Assembly: GCF_008370045.1 (NCBI RefSeq)
Contig: NZ_VOBN01000016.1
Location: 62,001-126,000 of the forward strand
Direction of reading: 5' to 3'
Length of the DNA stretch: 64,000 bases
DNA from: Pseudomonas sp. ANT_J12
GTDB lineage: Bacteria > Pseudomonadota > Gammaproteobacteria > Pseudomonadales > Pseudomonadaceae
Shown: positions 34,659 through 45,753 of the stretch, piece after piece
Layout of the letters: the number at the start of each line of letters is the position of its first letter
Numbering within the stretch: position 1 is the first letter of the stretch
Translations under genes and position numbers: made by a program
The notes under the pieces: model-generated
The model's database searches: none
The model's input: only the letters and a program-made list of their open reading frames with translations
What the model was told of the DNA's origin: nothing

Positions 34659-34955
34659 TTAATTGCCGCGTTTGCTGGTGATCTGCACTAGCCGATTCCC
34701 TTCAAACCGCAGGTATTGGTACATCCCGCTGTTGGGTCCGTAGGTCCATTCCTCGACCTGGAATTCTTCCCGGCGGTTGGCGCTGCGCTTGTAGCCCAGC
34801 GCATCCCGGGCCACGGGTTGTCCACATTTCTGCAGTACTTCGCTGGACCTGTCGCCGACGCTGATCAACTGGCTGCCACAGCGCAGGGTATCGGCAGCTG
34901 CGGCCTGGCCCGCCGCGAGTGCCAGGGCCAGGCTGAGTAACCAGCGCGCGCCCAT
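34659..34955 (-). CDS. DUF2845 family exported protein
   Basis: A 98-residue exported protein: signal peptide MGARWLLSLALALAAGQAAA, then DTLRCGSQLISVGDRSSEVL, LQKCGQP and VEEWTYGPNSGMYQYLRFEG, the DUF2845 pattern with two cysteines. The ATG at 34955 shares a base with the TGA of the upstream DUF748 gene (TGATG), so the two are coupled. A GTG one codon earlier is possible. Function unknown. Confidence 0.82.
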   Translation of the reverse strand: MGARWLLSLALALAAGQAAAADTLRCGSQLISVGDRSSEVLQKCGQPVARDALGYKRSANRREEFQVEEWTYGPNSGMYQYLRFEGNRLVQITSKRGN

Positions 34956-37909
34956 CACTCGGCGTCCAGGTGCATCGGGGTAACCACCCGACCGTCGCTT
35001 TGCGCTTCGCCAAGGTTGGCGTCGACAAAGTACACGCGGTCATCGGCCATTTGCGTCTTGTCCACCAGGAAATCCTTGATGCTGCTGGCCCGTTCCTGGC
35101 CCAGTTGACGCAACAGCACGTCGCTGGAACTCCAGAACTTGATCACGTCCGCACGCATTTTGGCGGTGCGTTCTTCCTTGCCCAGATCCTTCCATTCGGC
35201 CGGTGGCTGGGTCTTGAGGCGCGTGCGATAAATCCCTTCCAGCAGCGGACCTTTCTCGCCCTCCGGCACTTGCAGCAGGGACGCTTGGGCCGGGACCTTG
35301 TCGCCACGGCGCTGGAGCATCTTGTAGTAGTTGTACTGGTATTCGCGCTCCAGGCGTTGCTCGGCGATCAAGGGGCCATCGCTGCTTTGTGCCGCCGTGC
35401 CTTCGATTTCCAGGCGCAGGGCCGGGCGTTCCTTGAGCGCGCTGGAGAGTTTGATCAGCGACGCTTCGGCGTCTTTGGTCAGGTCACTCGAACCCGGTGC
35501 GAACGACACGGTGCCCAGATCTTCCGAACCGCCACCACTGATCAGCCCGCCAATCATTTTGAACGGCGCGGCGGCCGCCTTGACGATCAGGTTGCGCAGG
35601 GTCTGCCAGACAATCGGCATGACGCTGAACTGCGGGTTGTTCAAGTCGCCGGTCACTGGCAGCTCGATGGAAATCTTGCCGTCGACGTCCTTGAGCAGGG
35701 CGATCGCCAACTTCAGCGGCAGGCTTGTGGCGTCCGGGCTGTCGACTTTTTCGCCGAGTTGCAGTTGCTCGACCACCACTTTGTTTTCAGCCTTCAACTG
35801 GCCCTTGGTGATCAGGTAATGCAGGTCGAGATTGAGGCGGCCCTTGCGGATGCGGTAACCGGCGAACTTGCCGGAGTAGGGCGTAAGCGTCGTCAGCTCG
35901 ACACGTTTGAAACTGGTAGCAATGTCGAGGCTGGCCATCGGGTCGAACGGGTTGACCGCGCCCTTGATCGTCACCGGCGCATAGCGGTCGACCTTGCCCT
36001 TGATGTCGACACTGGCCGGTTTCGCCTGGCGGCTGTCGATGGTGCCGATTGCACCGTTGAGTTCTTGCACGGCGGTGGCGAAGTTCGGGGTCAGGCTGAA
36101 GTCGGCAAAGTTGGCCGAGCCATCATTGATCGCAATGCCGCCCACGTGAATGCCCAGCGGTTTGTCCTTGCCGGCCGCTGGTTTGGCGGCGGCGGTCTTG
36201 GCGCCGGCGTCAGGCGGTTGCGGCACCAGCAGGTCATCGATGTTGGTGGTGCGGTCATCGTTGATCATGAAACGCGCATAGGGCTGGAACAGGTTGACCT
36301 TGTCGATCGACAGGCTGTCACCGTGCTGATAGTTCAGGCCTTCGAGCACCAGTTGCTGCCACTTGAGGAAGTCGCGGGTTTTCAGGGTGTCGAGGGTGTG
36401 CAGCTGATCGACCTGGGCGCGGCCGGTCACGCTGAACGCCAGCGGATCGGTGCTTTTCAGGTCCACCGCGAGGTCACTGCCGAGCATGCCGCTGCGCAGT
36501 TCCAGGCGAATGAACGGGGTGATGTAGGACTGGGCGACGCGCAGGTCGATGTCCTTGGTCTGCACTTTCAGCTTGGCGCTGACCGGTGCCAGATTGACCT
36601 GGCCGTCCGCCGTGATCTTGCCTTGCTTGCCCAGGCCGGTGTCGAGCTTGAGGTTGAAAGGCGAGCCGTTGAGGCTGTCGAAGTTCTGCAGGTCAACGTT
36701 CAACGGGCCGACTTCCAGGGCCACGGGCGGTTGTGCCTTACGGTCCGCCAGGTGCACCTGGTAATTGCGCAGTTGCACGTCTTTGAGCAGCACTTGCCAC
36801 GGTTTGCTTGGCGCGGCGGGTGCCGGAGGCGGTGAATCCGCTGCGGCTGGGGCCGTGGCGGGTTCTTTATTGGCCTTCACCGTTGCCTTGGACGGTTGGC
36901 TGGCGAACAGTTTCTGCCAGTCCAGTTGGCCGTCCGCTTCGAGGGCGGCCCAGGTTTCCAGTTTGTTGCTGCGGATCTTGCCGACCACCACTTGCTGCTT
37001 GGCCAGGTCGATGCTGGTGTCGCTGACATCCAGGCGTTCAAGCCGCACCAATGGCCGACCGTCCGGTGCATTGATGGCAAACGGTGCGACGCTGACTGCG
37101 ACGTTGCTCAGCAGCAGTTCGGTTTCCTTGGCCAGGTTGAGCTTGTAGTCGGTGCTCAGGTTCAGCACGCCGTTTTCCAGGGCCAGCGGCAGCGCATCGC
37201 GCACGTACGGCCACCAGACTTTCATCTGGCCGTCGGTGACTTTCAACTTACCTTCGGAGGCGATCGGGATCAGGCTGAAGTTGCCGGTCCAGTCGATCTG
37301 CCCGCCCGACGGGCCGGCCGCGACCAGGGTCATGTCGGCGTTGTCATCGGGCAGGGTGCTGAGGTTCTTCAGCTCGAAATCGAGTTTGTCGTAAAGGAAT
37401 TCGATGGGCTCGCTGGGGCGCGCATCCTGGAAGTGCACATAGCCGCCGGCCAGTTTGATCCGCTCGACCCGCAGGGGGAACGGTTTGGCGTTCGGGTCGG
37501 CCGGGGTCGGTTCGCTGGCGGGGATCTTGAACAGGCCGAGCAAGTTGAGCTTGCCGTCCTTGCCAAAGAGGATTTCGGTCTTGGGCTTGTCCAGTTCGAT
37601 ATCGGACAAGTGCAGGGCCTTGGTCCACAGGCTGTCGATCTGCAGGTTGGCGTAAAGCCGTTCGAAGCCGACCTGTTCCTTGCCCGGTTCACCGATGATC
37701 AGGCCCCACAGGGTCACTTCAAGGCTGAACGGATTGAGTTCGATCCGCTGGATATGGGCGGGCGTCGTGGCGTAGTTGGCCAACTGCTGGTTGGCGACCC
37801 GCAAGGCGATGCCCGGCAAAATCAGAAAACCCAGCAGGCTGTAGAGGGCCAGAGCAGTCAACAGAGCGCCGATAGCGCGGATCAATCCTTTGGGCATGTG
37901 CGGCTTCAT
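34955..37909 (-). CDS. DUF748/AsmA-like large envelope protein
   Basis: Predicted 984-residue inner-membrane anchored periplasmic protein. One N-terminal membrane helix (residues ~9-31, GLIRAIGALLTALALYSLLGFLILPG) is followed by a long beta-rich AsmA/DUF748 region (PAHIQRIELNPFSLEVTLWGL, and repeats such as VGGIAINDGSANFADFSLTP). The C-terminal ~170 residues include FAPGSSDLTKDAEASLIKLS, reminiscent of an OmpA-C peptidoglycan-binding region. Members of this superfamily are thought to take part in lipid transport. It is coupled to the DUF2845 gene. An alternative start at the fifth codon (MPKG) is possible. Confidence 0.85.
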   Translation of the reverse strand: MKPHMPKGLIRAIGALLTALALYSLLGFLILPGIALRVANQQLANYATTPAHIQRIELNPFSLEVTLWGLIIGEPGKEQVGFERLYANLQIDSLWTKALHLSDIELDKPKTEILFGKDGKLNLLGLFKIPASEPTPADPNAKPFPLRVERIKLAGGYVHFQDARPSEPIEFLYDKLDFELKNLSTLPDDNADMTLVAAGPSGGQIDWTGNFSLIPIASEGKLKVTDGQMKVWWPYVRDALPLALENGVLNLSTDYKLNLAKETELLLSNVAVSVAPFAINAPDGRPLVRLERLDVSDTSIDLAKQQVVVGKIRSNKLETWAALEADGQLDWQKLFASQPSKATVKANKEPATAPAAADSPPPAPAAPSKPWQVLLKDVQLRNYQVHLADRKAQPPVALEVGPLNVDLQNFDSLNGSPFNLKLDTGLGKQGKITADGQVNLAPVSAKLKVQTKDIDLRVAQSYITPFIRLELRSGMLGSDLAVDLKSTDPLAFSVTGRAQVDQLHTLDTLKTRDFLKWQQLVLEGLNYQHGDSLSIDKVNLFQPYARFMINDDRTTNIDDLLVPQPPDAGAKTAAAKPAAGKDKPLGIHVGGIAINDGSANFADFSLTPNFATAVQELNGAIGTIDSRQAKPASVDIKGKVDRYAPVTIKGAVNPFDPMASLDIATSFKRVELTTLTPYSGKFAGYRIRKGRLNLDLHYLITKGQLKAENKVVVEQLQLGEKVDSPDATSLPLKLAIALLKDVDGKISIELPVTGDLNNPQFSVMPIVWQTLRNLIVKAAAAPFKMIGGLISGGGSEDLGTVSFAPGSSDLTKDAEASLIKLSSALKERPALRLEIEGTAAQSSDGPLIAEQRLEREYQYNYYKMLQRRGDKVPAQASLLQVPEGEKGPLLEGIYRTRLKTQPPAEWKDLGKEERTAKMRADVIKFWSSSDVLLRQLGQERASSIKDFLVDKTQMADDRVYFVDANLGEAQSDGRVVTPMHLDAE

Positions 37910-38013
37910 TTGTCTGATCGGAGTGCCTTGGAGTATGGCACGCGTTTTCGGTTCCGAAGTACACGCCCTGTTAAGGATTGTTCAGAAAAAAGTGTAGGAA
38001 ATTTCCCGCGTGA

Positions 38014-39030
38014 TCAAAGTTGCAGGATCAGGGTTTTCAACGGTGGCTGCTGATCCATCGACGGAAAATCCGCGCCCGGGGTCATCACCGACCATTCCCG
38101 CACCGGCCGTCCGGCCTTCTCGGCGCAGCGCAAAACCTGCTCGCGCCAGTCGTCCATGCTGACTTTCGCCAGGTTGTTGCAGCAGATCAGCACGCCGTTG
38201 TCGGCGGTGGTCAGCAGTGCCGGCTTGAGCAGGCTCTGATAGTCGCGCAGCAGGTCGACGGTGCCGAAGGCGCTCTTGGCCCAGGCCGGTGGGTCGAGCA
38301 GCACCAGGTCGTATTGACGTTGTTCCAGGCGCTCATAGCTCGGCAGTTTCTGCCCGCGACGCTGACTGATCGGCAGGCCCGCCAATTGGCGGATCGCCGG
38401 GAAGTAATCGGACTGGATGAATTCCATCGTCGGCAACTGCGGGTTGAGCAGGCCGTTTTCGCGGCCGACGGCCAGGTTGCCTTCGGCGAAGTCCAGGTTG
38501 CACACCTCGCTGGCACCACCGGCCGCCGCACTCAGGCCGACGCCGCAGGTGTAGGCGAACAGGTTGAGCACGCTTTTGTTCTGGCTGTGGGCCTTGACCC
38601 AGCCGCGGGTGTTGCGCAGGTCGAGGAACAGCAGCGGGTCTTGCCCGGCGTGACGGCCGCGAACCCGGTAGTTGAGGCCCCATTCGTGGCCGATCAGGTC
38701 TTGCAACGCGGCGTCGTCGGCGCGGTAGACGGTGTCTTCACGGTCAATGCGCGAATTGCCCCGGGAGCGGTCGTTGTAGACCAGCAGCGTGTCGAAGCCC
38801 AAGTGTTGATTGATGAGGCCGTGCAGTTCCAGCAGGGCATCCCGTTCCAGGGCTTGGTGAAAGCTTTGCACCAGCAGTTGCGGGCCGTAGCGGTCGATGG
38901 TCAAGCCGCCGGCGCCTTCCTGGCTGCCGTGGAACAGGCGATAGCAATCGGTGCCCTGCTGATGCAGTTCGGCAAGCAGGTCCTGGCGATGATCGAGGGC
39001 GGCGCGCAGCGCCTGATTCAAGGAAGACAT
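38014..39030 (-). CDS. Class I SAM methyltransferase, RlmI/YccW-like without PUA domain
   Basis: Predicted SAM-dependent RNA methyltransferase of 338 residues. Motifs in order: VLNLFAYTCGVGLSAA (SAM motif I), VCNLDFAEGNLAVGRENG, and YDLVLLDPPAWAKS, the catalytic DPP motif of RlmI/RlmK-type 5-methylcytosine or N2-guanine enzymes. The N-terminal part (CYRLFHGSQEGAGGLTIDRY) is the RlmI core, but the PUA domain of E. coli RlmI is not present. A longer opening upstream to 39390 overlaps the MpaB gene and is rejected. The substrate base is not known. Confidence 0.85.
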   Translation of the reverse strand: MSSLNQALRAALDHRQDLLAELHQQGTDCYRLFHGSQEGAGGLTIDRYGPQLLVQSFHQALERDALLELHGLINQHLGFDTLLVYNDRSRGNSRIDREDTVYRADDAALQDLIGHEWGLNYRVRGRHAGQDPLLFLDLRNTRGWVKAHSQNKSVLNLFAYTCGVGLSAAAGGASEVCNLDFAEGNLAVGRENGLLNPQLPTMEFIQSDYFPAIRQLAGLPISQRRGQKLPSYERLEQRQYDLVLLDPPAWAKSAFGTVDLLRDYQSLLKPALLTTADNGVLICCNNLAKVSMDDWREQVLRCAEKAGRPVREWSVMTPGADFPSMDQQPPLKTLILQL

Positions 39031-39082
39031 GCTGGGCGCCTTGCAGGAGGAGGGAATTTGGCGCGGGAGTTTAGCAGTTACT

Positions 39083-39121
39083 GAGCTGCAAGCCGCAAGC
39101 CGCAAGCTTGAAGCTTGAAGC
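39083..39121. repeat. Short tandem CCGCAAG / CTTGAAG repeat
   Basis: AGCCGCAAGCCGCAAGCTTG followed by a second CTTGAAG unit, about 40 bases, in the gap between the methyltransferase and MpaB genes. A related GTAAGCCGCAAGCTTTAAGC occurs at about 48880-48905. Such short repeats are scattered in Pseudomonas intergenic regions. Confidence 0.6.
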
Positions 39122-39122
39122 T

Positions 39123-39995
39123 CTATTCCAATAACCCCATCCGCCGCTGCGCCCGTTGCACCGAGCCATTCCTCATCGCCCAGCGCAGCATCGGCGCGCT
39201 GCGTTTGACGCTGGCGCGGATCAGTTGGCGTTGCAACGGGTTCTGGCGGACGCCGAGCATGTCGCTGGCCCAGTCCGGCAGCAGGTCGATCCCGGCCTGC
39301 ATCATCAAACCGCCAAACGGCTTGGCCATACGGCTGGGGGCGGGCGCGTTGAGCAGCAGGCGCAACACCTCTCGACTGCGGGCATCGCACAGCAACTGTG
39401 GACGGATTCGCTCAAGGTAATCAGCGATTTCCTGACGGCTGCGCGGCACATCACGGGCGCCCAGGCGCTCGGCGATCACCGCGATTTCAGCGTAGTAACG
39501 GTCCTGATCCGCCACGGATAACTGCGGATTGCGATACCGCAGGTGCGCGGCGAGGAAGTTGCTGACTTCGGCCACATGCACCCAGGTCAGCAAGTCCGGA
39601 TCGCTGGCGGCATAAGGTCGGCCATCCGGCGCGGTGCCGATCACCTGCAGGAGAATGGTGCGGACCTTTTCGATCAGCCAGTCGGCGTCCTTGCGCGAAC
39701 CGAACGTGGTTCCGGAAATGAACTGACTGGTGCGGCGCAAGCGGCCGAGCATGTCTTCGCGAAAATTCGAGTGATCCCAGACCCCGGCCAGGGCCAGTGG
39801 GTGCAGGGCTTGCAGCATCAGCGCACTGATGCCGCCGATCAGCATGCTGCTGAAATCGCCATGGACCTGCCAACTCACCGAATCGGGCCCGAACAGGCCG
39901 GGATCGCCCTTGGGGTTCTCCAGGTCAAGCTTGCCCAAGGACAGGCCGGTCAGGCTCATGAGCTGGGTTTCGATGCGGCTGCGAATGAATTCCAT
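39123..39995 (-). CDS. Oxygenase MpaB family protein (DUF2236)
   Basis: Predicted cytosolic protein of 290 residues with the MpaB/DUF2236 signature: LFGPDSVSWQVHGDFSSMLI, MLQALHPLALAGVWDHS and RRTSQFISGTTFGS, followed by WVHVAEVSNFLAAH, which in family members coordinates heme. The family includes the MpaB oxygenase and Lcp rubber oxygenases. Start MEFIRSRIETQLM at 39995. It lies between the RlmI-like gene and acsA; co-transcription with either is uncertain. Substrate not known. Confidence 0.82.
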   Translation of the reverse strand: MEFIRSRIETQLMSLTGLSLGKLDLENPKGDPGLFGPDSVSWQVHGDFSSMLIGGISALMLQALHPLALAGVWDHSNFREDMLGRLRRTSQFISGTTFGSRKDADWLIEKVRTILLQVIGTAPDGRPYAASDPDLLTWVHVAEVSNFLAAHLRYRNPQLSVADQDRYYAEIAVIAERLGARDVPRSRQEIADYLERIRPQLLCDARSREVLRLLLNAPAPSRMAKPFGGLMMQAGIDLLPDWASDMLGVRQNPLQRQLIRASVKRSAPMLRWAMRNGSVQRAQRRMGLLE

Positions 39996-40010
39996 GGCGA
40001 CTCAGTGGTG

Positions 40011-40056
40011 AAAAAAAGGCGGACCTGGAATGCCTCTGTAGGCGTTCCAAGTCCGC
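40011..40056 (-). terminator. Intrinsic terminator of acsA
   Basis: Inverted repeat GCGGACCTGGAATGCC and GGCGTTCCAAGTCCGC with a 6-base loop; on the minus strand it is followed by a U tract (AAAAAAA on the plus strand at 40011-40017). It lies just past the acsA stop. Confidence 0.92.
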
Positions 40057-40059
40057 GTG

Positions 40060-41997
<1,938 letters not shown>

Positions 41998-42080
41998 GAC
42001 GGTTCCTTATTCTTGTTTTGCGACAAGATTAAGATGCGCCGAGTGACGAATGGGTTCAAGAGCGCAGACAAGCGAGCCGT

Positions 42081-42444
42081 GTAGGAGCCAAGCTTGCTCG
42101 CGAAGCAGACGACGCGGTGTATCAGATACACCGCGTCATCGTTCTTCGCGAGCAAGCTTGGCTCCTACAGCGATAGCGTCAGGTCAGCCAACAGCATTGT
42201 TGAATGACGAACCGCCATCGCGGGCAAGCCTTGCTCCTACAGCGTTAGCCGCGGTGACGCCCTGTAGGAGCAAAGCTTGCTCGCGAAGCAGGCGACGCGG
42301 TGTATCAGATACACCGCGTCATCGTTCTTCGCGAGCAAGCTTCGCTCCTACAGCGATAGCGTCAGGTCAGCCAACAGCATTGTTGAATGACGAACCGCCA
42401 TCGCGGGCAAGCCTTGCTCCTACAGAATCATCCGCGGTGACGCC
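42081..42444. repeat. 183-bp tandem duplication of a REPIN block plus the end of pgi
   Basis: The block beginning GTAGGAGCCAAGCTTGCTCG at 42081 recurs at 42264, exactly 183 bases later, with only a few base differences. Each unit holds two opposed REP arms around an internal ACGCGGTGTATCAGATACACCGCGT palindrome-like core and a third REP arm (CGGGCAAGCCTTGCTCCTAC). The first unit ends with CCGCGGTGACGCCC at 42249, and the second with the same 14 bases at 42432, which code for the C terminus of pgi. The duplication therefore includes the 3' end of pgi. Confidence 0.92.
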
Positions 42445-44092
42445 CACGGAAGTAGTTGATCAGGCCTTGGGTCGAAGCATCGTCAGCCGGGGTTTCTTCG
42501 CTGCCGACCAGGCGGTTGTAAACGCCTTTGCCCAGTTCTTTGCCCAGCTCCACGCCCCACTGGTCGAAGGCGTTGATGCCCCAGACCACGCTTTGCACGA
42601 AGACTTTGTGCTCATACAACGCCACCAATGCGCCGAGACGACGCGGACTGATGCGCTCGACCACCAGAGTGTTGCTCGGGCGGTTGCCCGGGATCACCTT
42701 GTGCGGTGCGAGTTTGTGCACTTCTTCTTCGCTCAGGCCCTTGTCGCGCAGCTCGGTTTCGGCTTCGGCGAGGGTCTTGCCGAGCATCAGGGCCTGGCTT
42801 TGCGACAGGCAGTTGGCGTACAGCCACTGATGGTGGTCGGACACCGGGTTGAAGCTGACGATCGGCACGATGAAGTCCGCCGGAATCAGCTGGGTGCCCT
42901 GGTGCAGCAACTGGTGGTAGGCGTGCTGACCGTTGCAGCCCACACCACCCCAAATCACCGGACCGGTATCGGTGGACACGGGCGTGCCGTCCTGGCGCAC
43001 GCTCTTGCCGTTGGATTCCATGTCCAGCTGTTGCAGGTGCTTGGTGATGTTGCGCAGGTAGTGGTCGTACGGCAGGATCGCGTGGCTTTGCGCGCCCCAG
43101 AAATTGCCGTACCAGACACCGAGCAACGCCAGCAGCACCGGCATGTTCTGTTCGAATGGCGCGCTCTGGAAATGCTGGTCCATGGTGTAGGCACCGGACA
43201 GCAGTTCTTTGAAGTTCGACATGCCGATGGCCAGGGCAATCGGCAAACCGATGGCCGACCACAGCGAGTAACGCCCGCCGACCCAGTCCCACATCGGGAA
43301 GATGTTCTCTTCACGGATACCGAACGCCACGGCTGCGGCGTTGTTGCTCGATACCGCGATGAAGTGGCGATACAGCTCGGCTTCCGAACCACCCTGGGCC
43401 AGGTACCAGGCACGTGCGGCCTGGGCATTCTTCAGGGTTTCGAGGGTGTTGAAGGATTTCGACGAGACGATGAACAACGTGGTCTCGGCGCGCAGCTTCA
43501 TGGTCAGCTCGTGGAACTCGCTGCCGTCGATGTTCGCCAGGTAGTGGCAACGCACGCCTTTCTGGGCGTAGGACAGCAGTGCTTCGGACACCAGCTCAGG
43601 GCCGAGGAACGAGCCACCGATGCCGATGTTCACCACGTCAGTGATTGGCTTCTCGGTGTAGCCGCGCCACAGACCGTCGTGGATACGGCCCACGAGGTCG
43701 GTGATCTGGTTCAGTACCTTGTGCACTTCCGGCATCACGTTGACGCCGTTGACCGACAACTTGTCGCCCACCGGACGACGCAATGCAGTGTGCAGCGCCG
43801 GGCGACCTTCGGAGGAGTTGACGATTTCGCCGTCGAACAGCGCTTTGATTGCGCCCTTGAGGTCGACTTCGTTGGCCAGGCCCACCAACAGGTTGCGGGT
43901 CTCGGCGTTGATCAGGTTCTTCGAATAATCGAGAAACAGACCGCAGCTGCTGAGGGTGAATTGGGTAAAGCGCTGCGGGTCGGCATTGAAGGCTTCGCGC
44001 ATGCTGAAATCCTGCATGGCTTGGCGGTGGTCTTTCAACGCTTGCCAGGCGGGCAGAGCGGTAACGTCGTGAGGAGTGCGGTAGTACGCCAT
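42428..44092 (-). CDS. pgi: Glucose-6-phosphate isomerase
   Basis: Interconverts glucose-6-phosphate and fructose-6-phosphate; 554 residues. Family signatures: VVNIGIGGSFLGPELVSEAL, SKSFNTLETL, and HQLLHQGTQLIPADFI. The start MAYYRTPHDVTALP at 44092 is taken because upstream residues lack a ribosome site. The last codons (RGRHRG, stop at 42428) coincide with the outer boundary of the 183-bp tandem duplication. Single gene; the 229 bases upstream to panD hold no gene I can support. Confidence 0.97.
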   Translation of the reverse strand: MAYYRTPHDVTALPAWQALKDHRQAMQDFSMREAFNADPQRFTQFTLSSCGLFLDYSKNLINAETRNLLVGLANEVDLKGAIKALFDGEIVNSSEGRPALHTALRRPVGDKLSVNGVNVMPEVHKVLNQITDLVGRIHDGLWRGYTEKPITDVVNIGIGGSFLGPELVSEALLSYAQKGVRCHYLANIDGSEFHELTMKLRAETTLFIVSSKSFNTLETLKNAQAARAWYLAQGGSEAELYRHFIAVSSNNAAAVAFGIREENIFPMWDWVGGRYSLWSAIGLPIALAIGMSNFKELLSGAYTMDQHFQSAPFEQNMPVLLALLGVWYGNFWGAQSHAILPYDHYLRNITKHLQQLDMESNGKSVRQDGTPVSTDTGPVIWGGVGCNGQHAYHQLLHQGTQLIPADFIVPIVSFNPVSDHHQWLYANCLSQSQALMLGKTLAEAETELRDKGLSEEEVHKLAPHKVIPGNRPSNTLVVERISPRRLGALVALYEHKVFVQSVVWGINAFDQWGVELGKELGKGVYNRLVGSEETPADDASTQGLINYFRGRHRG

Positions 44093-44321
44093 CGCTGCGA
44101 TTTTCCTTTTACTTGAACTGCCTTTAAGACACTGAAGATCCCGGAATGTCCCGTCCATTGGGAGGGCTACGTCCGGTCAATCTGCGTGGACACGATTAAA
44201 TAGCGCAGGGCGGTAACAGTAAACCTCGCGTGTGGATCTGTCTTCGCTTTGTATGACTGGTTTTCTGTACTTTTTTAACATTCAAACCGCAAATCCCCCG
44301 ACAGACGGACGGAGGCTGCGA

Positions 44322-44702
44322 TCAGGCCACCTGAACCGGGATGGCGTTGCTGGTGTGGCTCAGCTCATTGCCCGGCGCCATGTACAACATGCGCGGCTTG
44401 AAGTTGAGCAGTTCGGCCTCGCTGTAATGCGCGTAGGCACAGATGATCACCCGGTCGCCCACCTTGGCTTTGTGCGCCGCAGCGCCGTTGACCGAGATCA
44501 TGCGCGAGCCTGCTTCGCCACGAATCGCGTAGGTGGTGAAACGTTCGCCGTTGTCGACGTTATAAATCTGGATCTGTTCGTATTCACGGATGCCGGACAA
44601 GTCCAGCCATTCGCCGTCGATGGCGCAAGAACCTTCGTAATCGAGAACTGCGTGGGTGACTTCGGCGCGGTGAAGCTTGGCCTTGAGCATGATGGCGTGC
44701 AT
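44322..44702 (-). CDS. panD: Aspartate 1-decarboxylase
   Basis: Makes beta-alanine for pantothenate; 126 residues. The proenzyme self-cleaves at Gly24-Ser25 (YEGSCAID) to form the pyruvoyl cofactor. Start MHAIMLKAKLHRAEV at 44702. It is downstream of panC and panB on the same strand, separated by 193 bases containing a REP pair. Confidence 0.96.
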   Translation of the reverse strand: MHAIMLKAKLHRAEVTHAVLDYEGSCAIDGEWLDLSGIREYEQIQIYNVDNGERFTTYAIRGEAGSRMISVNGAAAHKAKVGDRVIICAYAHYSEAELLNFKPRMLYMAPGNELSHTSNAIPVQVA

Positions 44703-44790
44703 GAGTGGTGTCCCAGGTCGGAATCGAACGGCGGGCATATTGCCCGAAGGCTTGAGGGGCGGCAATACAGGGCGAAGCCGCGCGGGAGCG

Positions 44791-44883
44791 TGCAGGAGCG
44801 AGGCTTGCCCGCGAAGAGGCCGTCACGTTCGACATCTTCATCGACGGATAGGACGCCTTCGCGAGCAAGCTTCGCTCCTACAG
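44791..44883. repeat. REP pair in inverted orientation between panD and panC
   Basis: GCAGGAGCGAGGCTTGCCCG near 44791 and CGAGCAAGCTTCGCTCCTAC ending 44883, about 40 bases apart. This fills the gap in an otherwise ordinary panB-panC-panD gene order. Confidence 0.85.
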
Positions 44884-44895
44884 GTTTCTGCGGTG

Positions 44896-45753
44896 TCAGG
44901 ACGCGTCGAGGTTCAGGTGCAGGTTGTCGATCAACCGCGTCGTCCCGAGGAACGCCGCCACCAGAATCACCAGGTCCCGATCTTCCGGGGTCGCCGGACG
45001 CAAGGTCACGGCATGGCGGATTTCCAGGTAGTCGCTACGCAAACCCGCCGCTTCGAGCTGTTTAACCTGCCCGTCGATCAGCGCAGGATAATCGCGCTCA
45101 CCCTGTTTAATGGCCTCGGCAATCGTCGCCAGCGTGCGGTACACCACCGGCGCGGTCGCACGTTGTTCTTGGCTGAGGAAGCCATTGCGCGACGACAGCG
45201 CCAGGCCATCGGCGGCCCGTACGGTCGGTTCGCCGATGATCTGGATTGGCATGTTCAAGTCATGCACCAGCGCGCGAATCACCGCCAGTTGCTGGAAATC
45301 TTTCTGGCCGAAGATCGCCAGGTCCGGCTGGACCATGTTGAACAGCTTGCTGACTACGGTCGCCACGCCTTCGAAATGCCCCGGACGGCTGGCGCCGCAC
45401 AGGCCTTCGGACAATTGCGGCACGCTGACCCGGGTCTGGCCGGCCATGCCGTCGGGGTACATTTCTTCGACAGTGGGGGCGAACAGCAAGTGGCAACCGG
45501 CCTGGAGCAGTTTTTCCTGGTCGGCTGTCAGGGTTCTCGGGTACTTGTCGAGGTCTTCGCCGGCGCCGAATTGCAGCGGGTTGACGAAGATGCTCGCGAC
45601 CACGAAATCCGCCCGTTGCGCGGCTTTGGTAATCAGCGCGACGTGGCCGCTGTGCAGGTTGCCCATGGTCGGGACGAAGGCGATTCGCTTGCCTTCACCG
45701 CGGGCACGGGCGATGGCAGCCCGCAGTTCGCGGACGGTTTTGACGGTGTTCAT
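44896..45753 (-). CDS. panC: Pantothenate synthetase
   Basis: Joins pantoate and beta-alanine using ATP; 285 residues. Motifs: FVPTMGNLHSGHVALI (HIGH-like), FVNPLQFG, FGQKDFQQLAVI, and the KMSKS-like LSSRNGFLS. Start overlaps the panB stop as ATGA, so it is translated with panB. Nothing unusual. Confidence 0.97.
   Translation of the reverse strand: MNTVKTVRELRAAIARARGEGKRIAFVPTMGNLHSGHVALITKAAQRADFVVASIFVNPLQFGAGEDLDKYPRTLTADQEKLLQAGCHLLFAPTVEEMYPDGMAGQTRVSVPQLSEGLCGASRPGHFEGVATVVSKLFNMVQPDLAIFGQKDFQQLAVIRALVHDLNMPIQIIGEPTVRAADGLALSSRNGFLSQEQRATAPVVYRTLATIAEAIKQGERDYPALIDGQVKQLEAAGLRSDYLEIRHAVTLRPATPEDRDLVILVAAFLGTTRLIDNLHLNLDAS

Noticed and set aside
42081..42444. Possible CRISPR array
   Set aside because: Only two 183-bp units with near-identical spacers; REP-type arms, no 28-37 bp direct repeats and no cas genes.
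42050..44116. Plus-strand open frame of 688 codons through the repeat block and pgi
   Set aside because: It reads the REP units in frame and then the antisense of pgi; the repeated residues come from the 183-bp duplication.
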